Notes under the pieces: generated by a model
Told to the model about the DNA's origin: nothing
What the model saw: only the letters and a program-made list of their open reading frames with translations
The model's database searches: none
In this document: one piece after another, positions 46,368 through 62,573 of the stretch
How positions within the stretch are numbered: position 1 is the stretch's first letter
Layout of the letters: each line of letters opens with the position of its first letter
Made by a program: the position numbers and the translations under genes
Source of the DNA: Geranomyces variabilis
Lineage: Eukaryota; Chytridiomycota; Chytridiomycetes; Spizellomycetales; Powellomycetaceae
Direction of reading: 5' to 3'
NCBI GenBank assembly: GCA_027603065.1
Contig: JADGJP010000041.1
Span: forward strand, 124,001-188,000
Length of the DNA stretch: 64,000 nt

Positions 46368-47020
46368 CTACACGTATAAATGTACAAACAAGCAAAATGA
46401 ACAGCTCATGCGATCTTATGGGAGTCAGGCCTCAGGCCGGCGACGCCGAGATTGTTAAGGCGTTCGGCGAGGTTGCCCTTTCATTGACAGTTGTGCAGCG
46501 AAAAGGCGACAGACGACACCACCGCAGGTTTTGTATGCGGGACAAAGTTAACTGACTCTTCGAGAAGGCGGCAAGGATAAAGGAAGAATAGGCTTCTTCT
46601 TCGGCTTCTCCAATTCCTGCCGCCCAAGTCGCTCAAACTCGCCCCTCGGCCTCTGCCGCAAAAATTGACGAGTGGCGACAGCAGTGGATCGCGACACCGT
46701 ACATTCATCCATGTCATTTTTCATCGGGCAGTGGTCGCTCATCAGTGGTCGGTCGGTCCCTTACGTAAGGAACTTCTGCTTACAGAATGGAAGGAAGCTC
46801 TGTGTCGCTCAGCGCGGGCGCGGGAGCTTCGCTAAATTTCGATTGCTAACAGATCGCCTGCGCTCTACCGTGGAGGACAATTGCTGCCTCCCATGGGCTC
46901 TACCCGGGTTCCGCCACGGTTCGCCGGTCACCAGCTGTGAGAAATTTGATTGAATTACATCTCTTCTTGCGTGGGGCGCGGTCGGTCTCTCCGTTTGCTT
47001 CCTACCCGCACTCCATTTCA
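46368..47020. other. IQCH upstream region and SSU72 3' flank
   Basis: 653 bp with no supported gene. It should contain the IQCH promoter and the end of the SSU72 transcript, both read leftward. Confidence 0.4.
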
Positions 47021-47890
47021 TTAATAAAAGCAGACGGTATGCATGACCTGCGCCTGGGTGCGAGTCCCAAAATCATCCAATATCCTATCGAGCTCTGCGT
47101 CCCGATCCGGTGATTGCGCAATCATATTGACTAACTGGAGAATCAGCTGCCCTCCCACCGCTGCTTCCTGGTGATTGTCCTGAATTTCAATGTTGATGAG
47201 ATGCACAGGCCGATTTAGCTCTGATGTTCGATTATTAAGATCTTCCATAAGGGAAAACCAAGGTTAGGGACTTTCACATTTCGCACTCGAGATGCAGCGG
47301 TCGCTGCGTCATACCCTCGCATGCGGCATCGAAGCATCTTTCCTCGCAAGATATAACAATGTCGAAAATGTCGCGGGAGTCCTGCCACCGTTCCGGTGCT
47401 TGCTTTATGCCTCGATTCCGATCAAGCATGGACAGCAGGCCATTGGCGTGATATCTGTTCAGCCAAAGGAACGCTAGTTATCAGAATAGTTTACTTTTGA
47501 GATCAGGCTGTTCATAGACGGTAAAGTGGCTCGCCAGCGGCACTCACAAAGCCGAGTCCTTTTTGAGAAGGTCGTTGAACATGTCGTTGTACGGCATGCC
47601 AAACGAGTAGATATTTGGCTTATCGGCAGCAGGACCCGGAAGCCGGACCGCACTTCCCGTCCCATAAGAGGAGACTACATAGCCTGCCTTTCTGCAATGT
47701 AGCCGCAGATGCTTTTGGTTTAGAGTCAGGAACAAGAAGAAAAGAAAACGCGGCAGGTGCCAAACGCAGCGTAGCTTGCTTACTGAAGAACGTTATGAGC
47801 TTCCATACTCCGGTTCTGGTTGCTGGCACATATTACGGCAAGACGGAATGTTTGCGGGAATTGCGGCCGTGGTTGCTGTCGGGAAGTCAT
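47021..47890 (-). CDS. SSU72: SSU72, RNA polymerase II CTD phosphatase
   Basis: Four exons (47890-47784, 47691-47548, 47454-47315, 47241-47021) encode 203 aa, the normal Ssu72 length. The CX5R catalytic loop is CASNQNR within [19 protein letters not shown]. Next come [20 protein letters not shown], then [45 protein letters not shown], and the C-terminus [20 protein letters not shown], ending HTVCFY. All are family hallmarks. Ssu72 removes phosphate from Ser5 and Ser7 of the Rpb1 CTD within the cleavage and polyadenylation machinery and promotes termination and gene looping. It is divergent from DNAJC9 across 528 bp. Confidence 0.97.
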
Positions 47891-48418
47891 GGGGAGCTTG
47901 TGCGAGTTGCGAAATGGCCGGTGGAAAACCTGGTTGACAAGGCGATGATGATGGCCCGCGCCGTCCGGACAACTCGGACGACCCCACACACACGCGGCGC
48001 TCCCGCGCCCGGCCTTCCCTTTCCTCCACCATATTCCCTTTCCATCCCTAATAGGTCCGCGACGGAAGGATAGATGTTTTGTATTTCCTCTTTAATAAGA
48101 TAATTTAACATCTAACGGTTGCTGCGCGAAAGCGGGAAGAGGCCAGGCGGCAGAGGGTAAAGGAAGGCCGCCATTAAGCGCAGCCCCCTTATGTAATAAC
48201 ACCAGCATTCACACCAGAGCTGCGCACAAGGCACTCCTTTTTTTCCGGCGGGCGGTGATTTACACATTCCCACCAGGCCGCTTAAAAAACCAAGGAAAGC
48301 AAGGTTTGGATGACTCATACCGTCGCGTCCGGCTCGTCCGGACGTCCAATAATATTATCACGAAGAGACGGGTCGCGACGTTTCCCCAATCTCCCATTGT
48401 CCAATACCAAAAGCAAAC
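47891..48418. promoter_or_regulatory. Divergent SSU72 / DNAJC9 intergenic region
   Basis: 528 bp between the two start codons and therefore the site of both promoters. Open frames inside it have no recognisable domains. Confidence 0.45.
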
Positions 48419-49600
48419 ATGGGCCGACGAAAGCAAAGACCAGCGCCAGTGGTTGCCGACAGCAGCAGCGATGACGGAGCGGATTCTCATCATGACTCGG
48501 GCAACGACAACGACGAGGAGGAGCCCATTCAGCCCGCAGAAATCGATCTCTACGCAGAATTCAACATCCCTCGAGATGCCTCCGAGGTATAGACCAACCC
48601 TTGATTTTGCAAAAGCGAGAGAGAAATTCTTCGATAAGGGGCCCCTCTGCTTAATTTTTTACCCTTTGCAAGGCCGACATCAAAAAAGCATATCGGCGCA
48701 TGTGTCTGCTCTACCACCCCGATAAGCTGTTGACAGCGACCGAGACCGAGCGGCTCGCGGCCACGGAAAAGTTTCAGCAAATTGCCGCTTGGTACGGGAT
48801 TCTCTCTGATCCTGCCAAACGAGCGCGCTACGACCAGACGGGCAGTCTTGACGAGCGAGGAATCGAATTTATGGACAAGGGAGACGCGACGTGGTACGAT
48901 TTTTTCAGAAACTTGTGGGGCGAGCTTACCCTCAAAGATATCGACGAGTACGCCAAGAAATACCATGGTAATGTCTGCAAAAGAATGGGTCTGAGAAGAA
49001 CTTCGTCGATATATGCTTTAGGGCTAACTGCCGGTTTTCCCGCGATCTTTGATAGGCTCTGATGAGGAGAAAAGGGACGTCTTGGACGCATTTGCCAAAA
49101 CAAAGGGCAATCTTCTCCGCGCGATCGATGAGCACATCCCGCTCTCGCACATTGACGAACTCCCACGGTACCGAGCCATCGTTCAGTCTGCGATGAATAA
49201 TAAGGAAATCCCACGCACGACGATCAAAGAAGACCCGCGGGAGCTGAAAAAACTGCGAGCAACAGCCGCGCGCGAGTTCACCATGCTGCAAAACGATCAA
49301 AAGGCTGAAGCGGAGAAGGCGAGTTCCGGCGCGTTGTCTCTGCTTGCGGGGCGTGCCGAGAAGCGCAAACAGGAATTTGGCGATATGATTGCGAATCTGA
49401 CGGAAAAGTACGTTAAGAACGGTTCGAAGCGAAAGGGAGGCAAGAGAAAACTCGCAGAGCCACCGCAAGAGCTTTCGGACGCCGATTTTGAGGCTTTTCA
49501 GCAAGGGTTGATGGAGGAGCGAGGGTGGAAGGTGCGAAATGCTGCTGAGGAGAAAAATAAGGCTACAGAGTCGGCGAAGAAGCGACGGCGAAAAGGGTAA
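48419..49600 (+). CDS. DNAJC9: DNAJC9-type J-domain protein (histone chaperone)
   Basis: Three exons (48419-48586, 48673-48967, 49056-49600) encode 335 aa. After a charged N-terminus rich in Asp and Glu comes a J domain starting IDLYAEFNI. It has the HPD tripeptide in CLLYHPDKLL and ILSDPAKRARYDQTGSLDE. The DNAJC9-specific middle follows (WYDFFRNLWGELTLKDIDEY, DELPRYRAIVQ). The C-terminus is Lys/Arg-rich with RKRK-like runs and the helix ELSDADFEAFQQGLMEERGW. In animals DNAJC9 binds H3-H4 and recruits Hsp70 to histone folding. A chromatin role here is inferred from family membership. Confidence 0.93.
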
Positions 49601-50990
49601 GGGCTGACGTGCTAGAAGCGCGCGCGCAAGGCAAGCCGCTGTATATAGAAAACTCCACGGAACTTGTAGGTCGCTTGATTCGCATGCAGATGAACCAATA
49701 CACTGTTTGGAAGCGAAGCATTCTCGCGCCTCGCCCAGTCGCGCCGCCATCAAACAGCCGTATTGTCCAACTAACTGCCAAGCGTGAACATGATGCCCGA
49801 GTCCAGCACTAAAGATTTGTATCTGACCCAGGTAAGGTGGCAACCTCACTGCCACCTTACCGCTGCAAATTGCCGATGCCTGTCGCTTAGAAAGATGCAG
49901 CAGACCACACTCATGGTGGCATCAGGCTCCATGCTCACCCCCCCGTTATGCTGTAATACGAGATGTTAATGGAGTGGGACCTCATCACTGGAGGAAGTTC
50001 ACAATCTCCCGTCAACCGTAAGCCAGGTGCACGGCCCCAAGATCACAGACCGCAGATCAGAACTCGTAACTTATCCGTAACGACGCTCGCGGACCGAGAT
50101 GTGATAGGTGGTTGCAGAGTACCAACCAGGGTCCAAGAACTTTTCTCTGACTGCGTTCTTGTTAACCAGGTCATGTTTTTTCGGCACAGGCGGCCAACCA
50201 GACGCCAAGATAAGCGCCCATCTGGAAAACCTTTGCGTATCGAGACCTCCGGTCAAAGCCACCCCCGGAGGGATGCGAAGTTAACCAACGCCCTGCCAAG
50301 TGTGGAAGGCCGTGGGCATTGTTGAATGCAGTAGCGGCAGCAGCCACGTGCCGTTGGGCGTCCACGCCGATGACATTGGTCCGAGCGCGGAAATCCCGCC
50401 GCTAACTGGTTTGGACACAAGAGGGGTGTGGGACGGCGCTGACAGCAACAGCCGCCCGACTGGACGCTCCAGACTCACCAGGCGCGATGGGCGCCAGGCG
50501 GCTTGCCGTCCTCTGCTCGTCCGTAGCGAAAGCTGTCAGCCCTCTCATCTGCCGCCTCTCTGTTATGCTCGGCGCTGTCTTCCTCCCCGCTTGGGGTGCG
50601 AAACCGGGGCCGCAAATGAAGTGCAGGGCTCTGCCTTCAAACTCCCGTATGCGAACGAATGGTCGGTAAAGCTCTCTCTTGTCTTCGCGTGAGCAAGGCG
50701 AGATCGAGGACCTGCGTCAGGTCCGTTGCGTACGGTATCGGCCTGTATCGAGAAGCGAAACCAGTTGGTGACGAGGGAAAAGCAGGCGCACGCCGCGGCT
50801 CCGCTCGCTCGTCCTTGACTTTTCCAGCCGCCCTCCTATTGCCGCCAGCTCTGGCGTACTCCGCACAAATATATCTCCCCCCTGCAAACGCAAGCTAGTT
50901 CGTCCTGTTCAACGGCGATCCGCTTGTTAGCCTTCCCTTCCTAGCTGTCGCATCTTTTGCGGCCGATTTTTGCCCAAAGTCCACGCCAAG
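49601..50990. other. Gene-free spacer with one strong hairpin
   Basis: 1.39 kb between DNAJC9 and AP1M. An open stretch at 49609-49815 has no ATG at its start and no recognised domain. A perfect 12-bp hairpin occurs at 49831-49861 (listed separately). Nothing else is supported; the last few hundred bases should include the AP1M promoter. Confidence 0.45.
49831..49861. other. Perfect 12-bp stem-loop
   Basis: GGTAAGGTGGCA (49831-49842) is the exact reverse complement of 49850-49861, with a 7-nt loop (ACCTCAC). It lies 231 bp past the DNAJC9 stop codon. The stem starts with a splice-donor-like GGTAAG, so it may be part of a transcript fold, but its role is unknown. Confidence 0.75.
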
Positions 50991-53183
50991 ATGGTCGCGA
51001 GCGCACTATTCATCTTGGATATCAAGGGCAAGGTTAGCCCTTCGCTAATCGTTGGAATGGCCGCTTGAGAGAAAAGGAAGAGTCTGAGATCGATTCGGGC
51101 TTTCTTTTTGACCAGGTCTTGATATCCCGCAACTATCGCGGTGACATACCCATGTCAGCGGTCGAAAAGTTCATGCCGCTTATCCTGGAAGCGGAGGAGG
51201 AGGAGCAAACGCCAACGCCTATAATGTCTTCGGAAGACGGTATTCACTTTCTATACGTCAAGCACAACAACCTTTATCGTGCGTGTGTTTGAGAGAGCTG
51301 TTTACGTATTGGAGATATGGATTCGGGACTGACGGGTCTGTGGCGTTTCTGTGCCCTTGCTCCCTATTTCAGTCCTTGTGATGACCCGAAAAAACTCGAA
51401 CGCGGCGACAGTTTTATTATTTCTACACAAACTCATCGAGGTGTGTTTGTGTAAATGCTGGAAGTCAACCTGGAAGGCCGCGCGTCGGTGCATCAAACGC
51501 CCCAATTTCCTGACTGCTCTTGCTCCTCTCGATGAAAGGTGTTCAAAGAATACTTTAAGGAGCTGGAGGAGGAATCAATCAGAGACAACTTTGTCATCAT
51601 CTACGAGCTGCTGGATGAGATGATGGACTTTGGATACCCGCAGACGACTGAATCAAAAATATTGCAAGAGTGCGTTTTCCCGTTTGAACCGTGAAACGCC
51701 CGCGAGAAGGGCACCATTTGCTCACCCAAGCGGCCATGTTCATCTTCTTTCCTTTCATGTAGATACATCACGCAAGAATCATATAAACTTGAGACGCAGC
51801 CGCGGCTGCCGATGGCGGTAACAAACGCTGTGTCGTGGCGCGCAGAAGGGATTAAGTACCGAAAAAACGAGGTGTTCCTGGACGTTGTCGAGTCGGTCAA
51901 TCTGCTCGTCAATGCGAATGGAAATGTGCTCCGGAGCGAGATCCTTGGCGCTGTGAAAATGAAGTGCTACTTGAGCGGCATGCCGGATGTGAGGCTCGGC
52001 TTGAACGACAAGGTCTTATTCGAAAGCACGGGACGAAGTATGTTTTCCACTTTTTGTTGTCTGTGACTGCTAGCTGGTCTGTGCGAATTCTGACTGGTGT
52101 TGCTCCTACCCATATACAGCACCAGGGAAGGGCAAGGCAGTCGAGATGGAGGATATGAAATTTCACCAGTGCGTGCGCCTGGCGCGCTTTGAAACAGATC
52201 GCACCATCTCGTTCATTCCGCCAGATGGAGAGTTCGAGCTGATGTCTTATCGTTTGAACACTCAGGTTTGTTAAGAACGCACACAAGCGAACAGAAAGCC
52301 GGAAGCTTTTTGGGTCGGTTGCTAATGCGCAATGAAATGCAGGTCAAGCCACTTATCTGGTGCGAAGCCGTAATAGAATCACACAGCAACTCCAGAGTGG
52401 AGTATATGATAAAGGTGAAAAATGGACCTTCATAATCGCTTAATGTCGCGCATCGTAACATTTTTACTCACCCGGCTTCGCACAAATAGGCCAAGGCCCA
52501 GTTTAAGCGACGGTCGACGGCAAACAACGTGGAGATCATCATTCCCGTTCCCGAAGATGCAGACACCCCGAAATTCAAGGTGAGGAGATGTATAAACCGC
52601 CAAGGCGCTCTTGGAAACTCCTCGTAAGGTCGCTTACCACCCCCGAAAACGCATCCTCGTCCCGTTAGTGCACCGTCGGCTCGGTCACATACGCACCCGA
52701 GAAAAACGCGGCAGTGTGGAAGATCAAACAATTCCCGGGTGGCAAAGACTATATGATGCGCGCGCATTTCGGCTTGCCAAGTGTCCGGAGTGGTATGTTA
52801 GAGAGGCGAGACTTCATTAAGCGCGCGCGGTATCCCTCCTGACGCCCATTTGATTTAATATCGTCTGCGCCTGCTTGTTGTGCATTCAGATGACCCAAAC
52901 AAACGGCCCCCAATCTCGGTCAAGTACGAGATCCCATACTTTACCGTATCAGGGATCCAGGTGCGGTATCTGAAAGTCGTTGACAAGAGCGGGTATCAGG
53001 CATTCCCCTGGGTGCGGTACATTACTCAAAACGGAGGTTCGTGTGGCAGCTTGGGAGGAATGCTGGTATCGTCTCGCACGCCTGGCTCACAACATCCTGT
53101 TGTATTTTCACGCATACCCAAATTCAGATTACTTCCTTCGTCTCCCCGATCCGGTCAAGACGTCCAAGCTGGGAACCATTTGA
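50991..53183 (+). CDS. AP1M1: AP-1 clathrin adaptor complex, mu subunit
   Basis: Eleven exons: 50991-51032, 51116-51278, 51373-51440, 51539-51669, 51763-52037, 52120-52265, 52343-52414, 52490-52579, 52669-52792, 52890-53036 and 53128-53183. They encode 437 aa (mammalian mu1 is 423). The longin domain opens with ASALFILDIKGKVLISRNYR and contains NAATVLLFLHKLIEV and ELLDEMMDFGYPQTTESKIL. The mu homology domain follows (AVSWRAEGIKYRKNEVFLDV, MKCYLSGMPDVRLGLND). Later landmarks are WCEAVIESHSNSRVEYMIKA, then FPGGKDYMMRAHFGLPS and IPYFTVSGIQVRYLKV. The MKCYLSG and ARF-type contacts favour mu1 over mu2. It sorts cargo with Tyr- and Leu-based signals at the trans-Golgi/endosome. It is convergent with DOT1. 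Confidence 0.96.
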
Positions 53184-53551
53184 CCTCCGCACTCCCCACC
53201 TCCTCTCTCTCGTCCTTTCCATTTCTCAGCAATACCACTTTTCGCCGCCTTTCTGTTGCCTGTTTTTCCAAATTGGGACATGATTTTTTTTTATCGTTCT
53301 CCGCCGTCTTCTGTTGCTTCGTCCCCAACGGGACATCAAAATTTTTCGGGGAGTTCCTATACACACACACACACACACCGTATCTCATTTTGGGCATTTA
53401 TCATCCGCGGCGTCAGAGGGGTGGACTATGTACAAAAAAAAAAGACACACGGAAGAAATAAAGAAAAACACACGGGAAGCCCGAACGCAAAACGGCAATC
53501 GCCAAGCTCCCGTCCGCCCGCGGGCGACGAGAAGTGGTGTTTCCCCACAAC
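53184..53551. other. Convergent AP1M / DOT1 spacer with (AC)n
   Basis: 368 bp between two stop codons. It holds pyrimidine- and purine-rich tracts and an (AC)n dinucleotide run at about 53360-53378. It probably contains both 3' UTRs. Confidence 0.5.
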
Positions 53552-55876
53552 TCAGCGGACGCGGCGCGCAAGCTGCTTGCGATCCACTTTATGAATGTAG
53601 TAATGTCCGCCCTCGTTCATCCACGACACGCAGTCTCGGCCAAAAAAGTGCTAATGGGAAAAGGAATTAAAAAAGATGCAAAAGAGAAATCAACTAGTCT
53701 GTCTGGCCAAAGAAAGTCCTCTTACCTCTTTTACGGTAAATATCGATTCGATCGCATTGTTTCTGCGGGTGCTGCGCGATGTCGGGCGGTCCACGGGCAA
53801 GAAACTGCGGAGCGAGATCACTGTCGCGCCTTCCTTTAGGTCGAGGAACAGGCCCAGAATGCGCTGGTTGAGCTCGGCGCTGAACGCATAACTGAAAAAA
53901 AAGGATCGGGCGACGTCAGAAAAAGGCTAGGAAGACAGCATGGGAGTTTTCTTGCAGGCACTCGCTCGCAAACTTACTTATTTACGAAAATCACATCCGC
54001 AGATTTGATAACTTCGGGAAAGCTCGAATCTTCCAAAAAATCAGCATGCTTGAGCTTGATGCGTCCGCATGGTTTCGCATAGTACCGCATGCGCGAAATG
54101 AACTCTTTGCGTTGCTGCACGGCGAGCTTTGCGGGGATATCCATTACTTCGATTCCGTATGAGTAGCAGAGACACTGCGCGGCAACTTGAAGGACAACGT
54201 TGGCGATGCCGCTGCCCTGGAAAAAGAGGAACATAGAGAAACAGAAGGAAGTCGAGAGTAAGTTTCTTACAACTTTATTGAAATTGCTCAAAGGGTCGGT
54301 GGGTCGGTGTTTTAACGTACCATGTCCAAAAAAATGTGATGCGGCTGGATGCGAGCTTCTTTGATGATAGTGTTTACAAAATTGTGCTTTACTTCGCCAT
54401 ATACGTTATTCGAAAATCCTAAGAAAAAAGAAAGGAAAAGACAAAGTCCAGTCAGCTACTATCACGAAGGGAGGGCGGTATACGCGGCAAAGGCTTTTGC
54501 TAACTTCTTGCTTTCTCACCTTCATACTGATTTAACAAACTCGAGCTCGGCGCAACAGACCGCGAGTAGGCTTGCTCCAGTATGTGCGACACCATCTGGT
54601 AGCTCGCCGGCGGGCCCGTGAACTCCGCCTGATTAAACGCCTTGAATTGCGTCTTCAACACCACCATCTGTTTATTCCACTCCTCGATCGCCGCGCAAAG
54701 GTCCGTGGGCGACTTGCGGTGCACGGCGCGCTGGATCCCACGCAAGATGCCCGTCTTCACATCCCCAAGGAGCTCGCGTCGATTTGGCGGCACGCAGTGC
54801 TCCCATATCATTGCGGTCGTGAGGTACAGGTCCTTTGTCGGGTTGTACTCAAGGGCCTTATTTGGCGTTAGCAGCGGGAAAACCTCGGACGCTTTGACAC
54901 CTGGATACTCGAGGTCGACGGTAACGAATTCGTTGACTGAGGGGCTCGGCGCAGAGTCCTCGTCACCGAGGGAGCAATATAACGTTGGCGTTTCTTTGCA
55001 TAAATCATGACCTGATATGCATGGTTCCAGAGCCGCTTTCGGATGATCGCGGTGATCGCCCAAAGAACGAGCGGTCTTCTTCGCTGTGCGCTCCTTGGCC
55101 GTCGTGGTCGTCGTGCGCGCAGCAGTGCATTCCTTCAAACCGGGAGCAGCAGCGGCAGCCGTGGCGGTATTATTCGCAGCCGCCGCAACCGGCTGATTAA
55201 GCGATTTTTTGATCGTATCGCTACTCAAGGATGTAGCTGCAGTTTGCGGTTTATTTTCACACGAAGGAGACGTCTCTCCAGAAGGCCCGCTCAGCGACCT
55301 GCGTTTCCGTTTAATAGCTACTTTTGGCCGGCCAGCGGAAGCGGCGCACTGTGCAGCAGCGGCGGTCGCTGTTTTTGACTGGCACCGCACAGCTTGCGGA
55401 GCTGTGTTCTCTTTCGGCACAGTTCTCGCAAAGGCGTCAGCCAAATCGACGTGCCCGAGCCCGGCGCCAACTGCGTCCGATAATGACCCGTCACCCGCAT
55501 CTTCCCTCAAATCCGGCGAATCTCGCAGTGACAAGGCCGGCGAGATAGGGTTCGTATTGCTCAAGCGAGACGGTGGGGCCAGAGACAGTGGTGGGGTTGA
55601 GTTACGATTGTTGATAGCAGTAGGACTCAAGTCTGCGGACTTTGGTGTGCCCGGATGAACAGGGCTTCTTTTCAGCGCCGCAGCTGATGGGTGAGACGTC
55701 AGTTCCGGGGGAAACACGGCCGGCTGCTGTTGTGATGAAGCCGAACGGCGTTGCCGAGTTTGAAGGTCTTCTCCTCCGAGTCCTCGTCCTTCCCTCTCTC
55801 CAGCGCCGTCGGAAGCAGGTGATGGCGGCGAGGCTGCGACGGAGTGTCTGTGCGTGCTGCTGCCGTCTGCTATCAT
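53552..55876 (-). CDS. DOT1: DOT1 histone H3K79 methyltransferase
   Basis: Five exons (55876-54520, 54418-54321, 54216-53978, 53891-53726, 53650-53552) encode 652 aa. The first 330 residues are low-complexity, Ser/Pro/Ala-rich with Lys/Arg clusters, which in other Dot1 proteins gives nucleosome and DNA binding. The catalytic part starts near VTVDLEYPGVKASEVFPLL. It has the Dot1 signature GFSNNVYGEVKHNFVNTIIK, then HHIFLDMGSGIANVVLQVAA (SAM loop), YSYGIEVMDIPAK, and after the next splice FVNNYAFSAELN. It ends with FFGRDCVSWMNEGGHYYIHK. Dot1 methylates Lys79 of H3 without a SET domain and depends on H2B ubiquitination in yeast and animals. It is divergent from the uS14m gene (181 bp). Confidence 0.96.
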
Positions 55877-56057
55877 TTGCCTGTCTGGGTGTTGTCTGGC
55901 GGGCTGCTCGCTGCTGATGGGGGGTGGGAAAGAAGGAGAGCTGAGCGCAGAAACTTAAGGCGAGAAGGCAAGAACTCCGCCGTTCAAGGAAAAAGAAGGA
56001 ACTTTTGCCAAACTCACACGACATCATCCTTTCTTCTTCCCTTGCGAAAGCGAAGTC

Positions 56058-56438
56058 ATGCCTCTGCGCAATATAGTCCGCGACAAGCTCACCCGCCTCT
56101 GCGTCTCTGAGCTCGAGGTCGCCCGCCAGGCCCTCCGTCTCATCGCAAACGACCGCGCAAACACATACCCGAAAAACACTCAGCTGCGCGCCCGCATCGA
56201 GCTGCAAAAGATGCCAAAGTACACTCGTCCAACCGCAGTCCACAGCAGATGCATCGAGAGTGGCCGGACGAGGGTAACGCCACACCAAAGAGGAGGACCA
56301 AAAGAGGTTGCATTGCATCCTATTAACTCTTCTCACCTGTACCAGGGCCACGTAACAGACTTCAAAGTCAGCCGGATCGTATTTCGAGAAAAAGCGCTTG
56401 CTGGCGAGATCCCAGGCGTGCGAAAGAGCTGTTGGTAG
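56058..56438 (+). CDS. Mitochondrial small ribosomal subunit protein uS14m
   Basis: Two exons (56058-56273 and 56346-56438) encode 102 aa. The conserved core reads LRARIELQKMPKYTRPTAVH, then SRCIESGRTRG across the splice. The C-terminus VSRIVFREKALAGEIPGVRK, ending KSCW, matches bacterial S14 and yeast Mrp2 / human MRPS14. There is no CXXC zinc motif, as in the C-minus S14 class. The N-terminus is short and basic, plausibly an internal targeting signal. The product binds 12S/15S rRNA in the head of the mitochondrial small subunit. Confidence 0.95.
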   Translation: MPLRNIVRDKLTRLCVSELEVARQALRLIANDRANTYPKNTQLRARIELQKMPKYTRPTAVHSRCIESGRTRVTPHQRGGPKEVALHPINSSHLYQGHVTDFKVSRIVFREKALAGEIPGVRKSCW

Positions 56439-57350
56439 GAGGAGCTGGTATGCAGCAATCCCTTTAGACACGAACAGCGGCTATGGCGGGATGTCTGCCT
56501 GCCACAACCACAACAACCGGCGTAAATTCGCATATTCACCCTCTGCATTCAACACATACGCATTACATACACCGGAAACATCCTTGGGAAGAAAGCGACT
56601 CCGAAAGTTTACTCTGTACTATTTAATCTTATGAGGGTTCGGCCCGGAAATGTGCCTTTTTTCTAAATTTCTGGCGTTTAAAAGATCCGGGACGCCTTGC
56701 GATCAAAGCGGCGTCGAAACGCCGTAGGATTGGCATTGTTTTTCATATGCTTGAGACTTTGTCCAACGTTTGAATAGTTTCGCGAGCAGACGGTGACTGG
56801 CGCCGGCGGCCCGGCGCGCGGAAAGAACGCAGAACTAGAACCACAGAAGTGGAAAACCGGAGCTAAAAGTGCAAGAATCTCGTTTCATTTTCAGATAAGC
56901 TTATACAGATTCCGGTTCCCGCCAATCCAAGCAGTGGGAAATCGACGGGGAATCGACAAAGGGTTTCTCCAACGCAAAAACAACTAGTCCGACATCAGGC
57001 TCGCTCCGTCATCCTTCACGACCCCACCAAAAACCCGTTTCAAAGCATTTGAAAAAAAGGCCCATAAATTTGCGGGCAAAGAGGGTAGTGGTGAGAGGAT
57101 GAAGGGAGGTACAAGGTAAAAAGGCCACAGGTGATAAGGCGGCGCGTGAAAGAGGTGACAGAGCTCTTTCAAAAGACCGGCAGGCAAAAGAACGTACGGC
57201 GAACGACCGCCTTCAAGCGCGAGAGGATCACAGCTCTCTTCTTCTTCTTCCTATATTATGGGGAATGATGGTGTGTGTGTTTGAGTATACCTTTTCAAAC
57301 CGTTGCGGAGAAAAGGGAAATTCGGAAATCGTGATGTGGAGTTGTTTCGC
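56439..57350. other. Convergent uS14m / kinase spacer
   Basis: 912 bp between two stop codons with no recognisable coding region. Confidence 0.45.
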
Positions 57351-60973
<3,623 letters not shown>

Positions 60974-62573
60974 TTTTTTGCTCTTTTGTGAAAGCGTGCG
61001 TAAATGCAAGTGCCACGGAGGTGAGTGGGTTGCAACAAAATAGAGTTGTTTCTTTTCGCGGCTGGGAGGCGGCCAGTGAGGCGCAAAATGACCGATTCTT
61101 AATGTTTCCGGAACGGTCGCGAAAAGAGTCCAGCAAAGGGGTATATATGCAGATGCAGAGACTTGAGCGAATGAGATATGCTCAAGGTATATCGCCAGGT
61201 CCCGGGGAAAGGAAGACAATCTCGACGGGGACGAGGGCAAGAAGGATGGAACAGAAAGAGACAGAGAGGAGACAGAAACCGACAGCTCCGCCCCCGTTTC
61301 CTTCCCGCCCCCTCCCAAAAAATCTCCGCCCCATTACATAAGCTATTGACATCTTTGTCATGAACGAACAATCAATTGTCTTTCATGTGCTTTCCTGACC
61401 ACTAAGCTATTACCATTGTTCAATTTGAGTCAACCTAGCATTATCCCTGTAACGATAATTCAAGGAAATGCTGTGCTGTCACCCAGTTACCATTGTAGCC
61501 GCATCTGTGCAAAAATGCAGGTCGGGTGCGCCACATTTGATGCCGAACGAGGGACGAAAGATGAAATAGCATTGTTCTTTCCTGCATGTGGTATTTTGCA
61601 TTGTATCTTTCTTTGACACTCTTTAACTAAAGCCTCAACCTCCTATTAAGCGAAATTTGAGTTCATCAAAAGCCCCTGGGGGGCCGCCAAAAAACTGAAC
61701 CACATATGACCAACTTTTCCTCACGGGAACAGTTTCCATTAATTTCGGCGAAATGTGAGCTGTCGAAAAATTGGCCAATTTCCCGACGCCAAAGTGGCGC
61801 ACATATCGGCACGGTGCCGGACTGACTGCATAACTCTGGAGCTCCAGCAAGGTAACGTGCTCAGCGGAGAGAGTCAGGTTGGGTGCGTATCCGGCTTGTT
61901 AGCCAAAGCGCCCGACCCCGCAGGGGCGACCCCACTCCGTTCAAAGCCTTTGTCGAACCCATCCTTTGTGTCGCCGACCGAATTATCGCCGCCACGCTGA
62001 GTCCCACTCTTGCTGTCGTTCATTTTTGTTTGAGGCAAACTAGGGGGTGCTACCCATGCTCACTGCCTGGATCGGGAGGCTTTCTGCATGCTTTCTACTG
62101 GTGTTAACTGCTTCTTATGTCCCTCATCCACTTTTGCACCAAATGGGCACCGCGAGCGCTGCGGTGTGCACTTTCGCTCTCGGCCGCGGTAAATCAGGTC
62201 AGGAGGAGGCACCAGCTCACTGGTATGTGACCGCCGGCGGCACGCACCACAAGTAAGGGATCTTCAGGTTAAATTTACTCTTTACCCATTTTGTTCTCCT
62301 TTCTCGACATCCAAGTCAGCCATGCAAGCGCCCCGGGTTTGGGGTGCTAATGCGGGCCATCGAACGTCAAGTATTAATTCTCAGACTTTGATTTGCGTGT
62401 GCTTTGACGACTGCTGACTTTTTTCAGCGATGTCTGCAAGAACCTTGCCCACAAAACTGGTGCGGACTGACATGATTGATAACAAAACATTTATTAATGA
62501 ATCAAAAGTATAATTAAAAGGAGGTAAGAATAGAATATAACCAATAGTAAGAGGTAAAATACGTGCAAAAAGT
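60974..62573. other. Kinase upstream region; no supported gene
   Basis: 1.6 kb. The right part is AT-rich around 62460-62570, next to the stop of the next gene. Open frames on both strands (for example 61635-61850 minus) carry no recognisable domain. The kinase promoter should lie near 60974-61400. Confidence 0.45.

Noticed and set aside
49609-49815. Small protein downstream of DNAJC9
   Set aside because: The open stretch starts at GTG, has no ATG in a useful place and no recognised domain; it is probably DNAJC9 3' flank.
55602-56471. 289-codon minus-strand frame opposite the uS14m gene
   Set aside because: It is a shadow of the uS14m exons and the DOT1 upstream region; no domain is recognisable, whereas the plus strand encodes a clear uS14m.
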